Assembly (NCBI GenBank): GCA_030067055.1
Contig: JASJAL010000329.1
Span: 1 to 5,839, forward strand
Source: Kiloniellales bacterium
GTDB lineage: Bacteria > Pseudomonadota > Alphaproteobacteria > Kiloniellales > JAKSBE01
DNA: 5,839 nt
Reading direction: 5' to 3'
This document shows positions 5,453 through 5,839 of the stretch, piece after piece. Below the pieces are notes generated by a model that made no database searches, was not told the DNA's origin, and saw only the letters and a list, made by a program, of their open reading frames with translations. Positions within the stretch are counted from its first letter, which is position 1, and each line of letters opens with the position of its first letter. The translations under genes were made by a program, and so were the position numbers.

Positions 5453-5484
5453 GAGGGGGGTAGAGCCCAGGCTCTGCCCCCCTC
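5453..5484 (+). terminator. Strong GC-rich hairpin after the symporter gene (terminator or attenuator)
   Basis: GAGGGGGG (5453-5460), T, AGAGCC (5462-5467) pair with GGCTCT (5470-5475), G, CCCCCCTC (5477-5484). The stem is 15 positions long with one U-G wobble; in practice it is about 14 pairs closing a CCAG loop. It begins 19 nt after the symporter stop. The downstream sequence ACCTTTCC has only a short T run, so it is not a textbook intrinsic terminator. It may be a leaky terminator, an mRNA 3'-end stabiliser, or an attenuator before the next gene 20 nt on. Confidence 0.6.
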
Positions 5485-5504
5485 ACCTTTCCTGGAGTTT
5501 CCCG

Positions 5505-5839
5505 ATGGAAAGCAGCGACCTGGAAACCAGCATCCAGTTCCTTTCCGCCTTTCCGCTCTGGGTGATCGTGCTGGACTATGTGCTCGGCGTCATCATGTGG
5601 ACGCTGATCGGGCGCTTTGCCATGAACATCTTCCTGCCGGAAGACTCCGACTTCTTCTTCATGCGCTTCTTCGTCAAGTCGACCGACCCCCTGCTCAGGA
5701 TCTTCAAGCCGGTCACGCCGAGCTTCCTGATTTCTCAGTTCGTTCCGCTCTTCGTCGCCTGGTTCTTCTTCATGATCCGCTTCTACCTGATGCCCTGGCT
5801 GCTCGGCTACTCGGTCATGGGCATGCTGTCCTTCCCGCT
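5505..5839 (+). CDS. Membrane protein, possibly YggT-like (3' truncated by the window)
   Basis: Starts at an ATG with TGGAG 7 nt upstream and stays open to the window edge, giving 111 residues. A hydrophobic segment at about 17-40 (LWVIVLDYVLGVIMWTLIG) is followed by a connecting region with FVKSTDPLLRIFKPVTP (about 56-72) and a second hydrophobic segment (about 75-101). Two helices flanking a 'TDPLLR..KP..P' connector resemble the YggT repeat, whose members have TEPLLRPFR..IPP at that point; I rate this as a resemblance only. Aromatic content is unusually high (FFFMRFF, WFFFMIRFY). It follows the symporter gene on the same strand, 71 nt on and beyond the large hairpin, so co-transcription would depend on read-through. 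Confidence 0.8.
   Translation, partial: MESSDLETSIQFLSAFPLWVIVLDYVLGVIMWTLIGRFAMNIFLPEDSDFFFMRFFVKSTDPLLRIFKPVTPSFLISQFVPLFVAWFFFMIRFYLMPWLLGYSVMGMLSFP

Noticed and set aside
1..5839. CRISPR array, tRNA, rRNA or tandem repeats
   Set aside because: Reading both strands, I found no regularly spaced repeats, no cloverleaf with a CCA end and no conserved rRNA segments.

Overview
The window is high-GC, with densely packed genes and a proteobacterial style of ribosome-binding site. The combination of a small DUF4212 protein, a VC_2705-type sodium:solute symporter and a CBS/DUF294 protein suggests an aquatic proteobacterium, most likely an alphaproteobacterium. The taxon is inferred from gene content and style, not from a marker gene.

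Layout. (1) Bases 2-106 hold the last 34 codons of an unidentified plus-strand gene. (2) Bases 107-982 are an 876-bp insertion sequence of the IS5 family (IS427-like group). It has 18-bp perfect terminal inverted repeats, a duplicated CTAG target, and a minus-strand DDE transposase split into orfA and orfB, which a -1 frameshift would join. (3) Bases 983-3133 are a minus-strand pair: a conserved-looking protein of unknown function (2447-3133), then, 12 nt downstream, a CBS-pair/DUF294 putative nucleotidyltransferase (983-2434). (4) Bases 3134-3330 are a divergent intergenic control region. (5) Bases 3331-5433 are a plus-strand pair: a two-helix DUF4212 small subunit and a 607-residue sodium:solute symporter. 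(6) A strong GC-rich hairpin follows (5453-5484). (7) From 5505 to the window end is the start of a two-helix, YggT-like membrane protein.

How it fits together. The symporter and its small partner probably form one Na+-driven uptake system for a small organic acid such as acetate or pyruvate; the substrate is inferred from family. The divergently transcribed CBS/DUF294 protein has the nucleotide-binding and nucleotidyl-transfer motifs of a signalling protein and may adjust uptake or use of the substrate to energy state.

The most striking points are three. The insertion sequence landed exactly in a 4-bp CTAG where the stop codons of two convergent genes overlapped, and the target duplication gave each gene back its own TAG. 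The transposase ribosome-binding site sits in a hairpin just before its GTG start, facing read-through from the DUF294 gene. The symporter carries a canonical EF-hand calcium loop, predicted to lie on the periplasmic side next to the sodium-site helix. I did not find a wholly new multi-gene system here.
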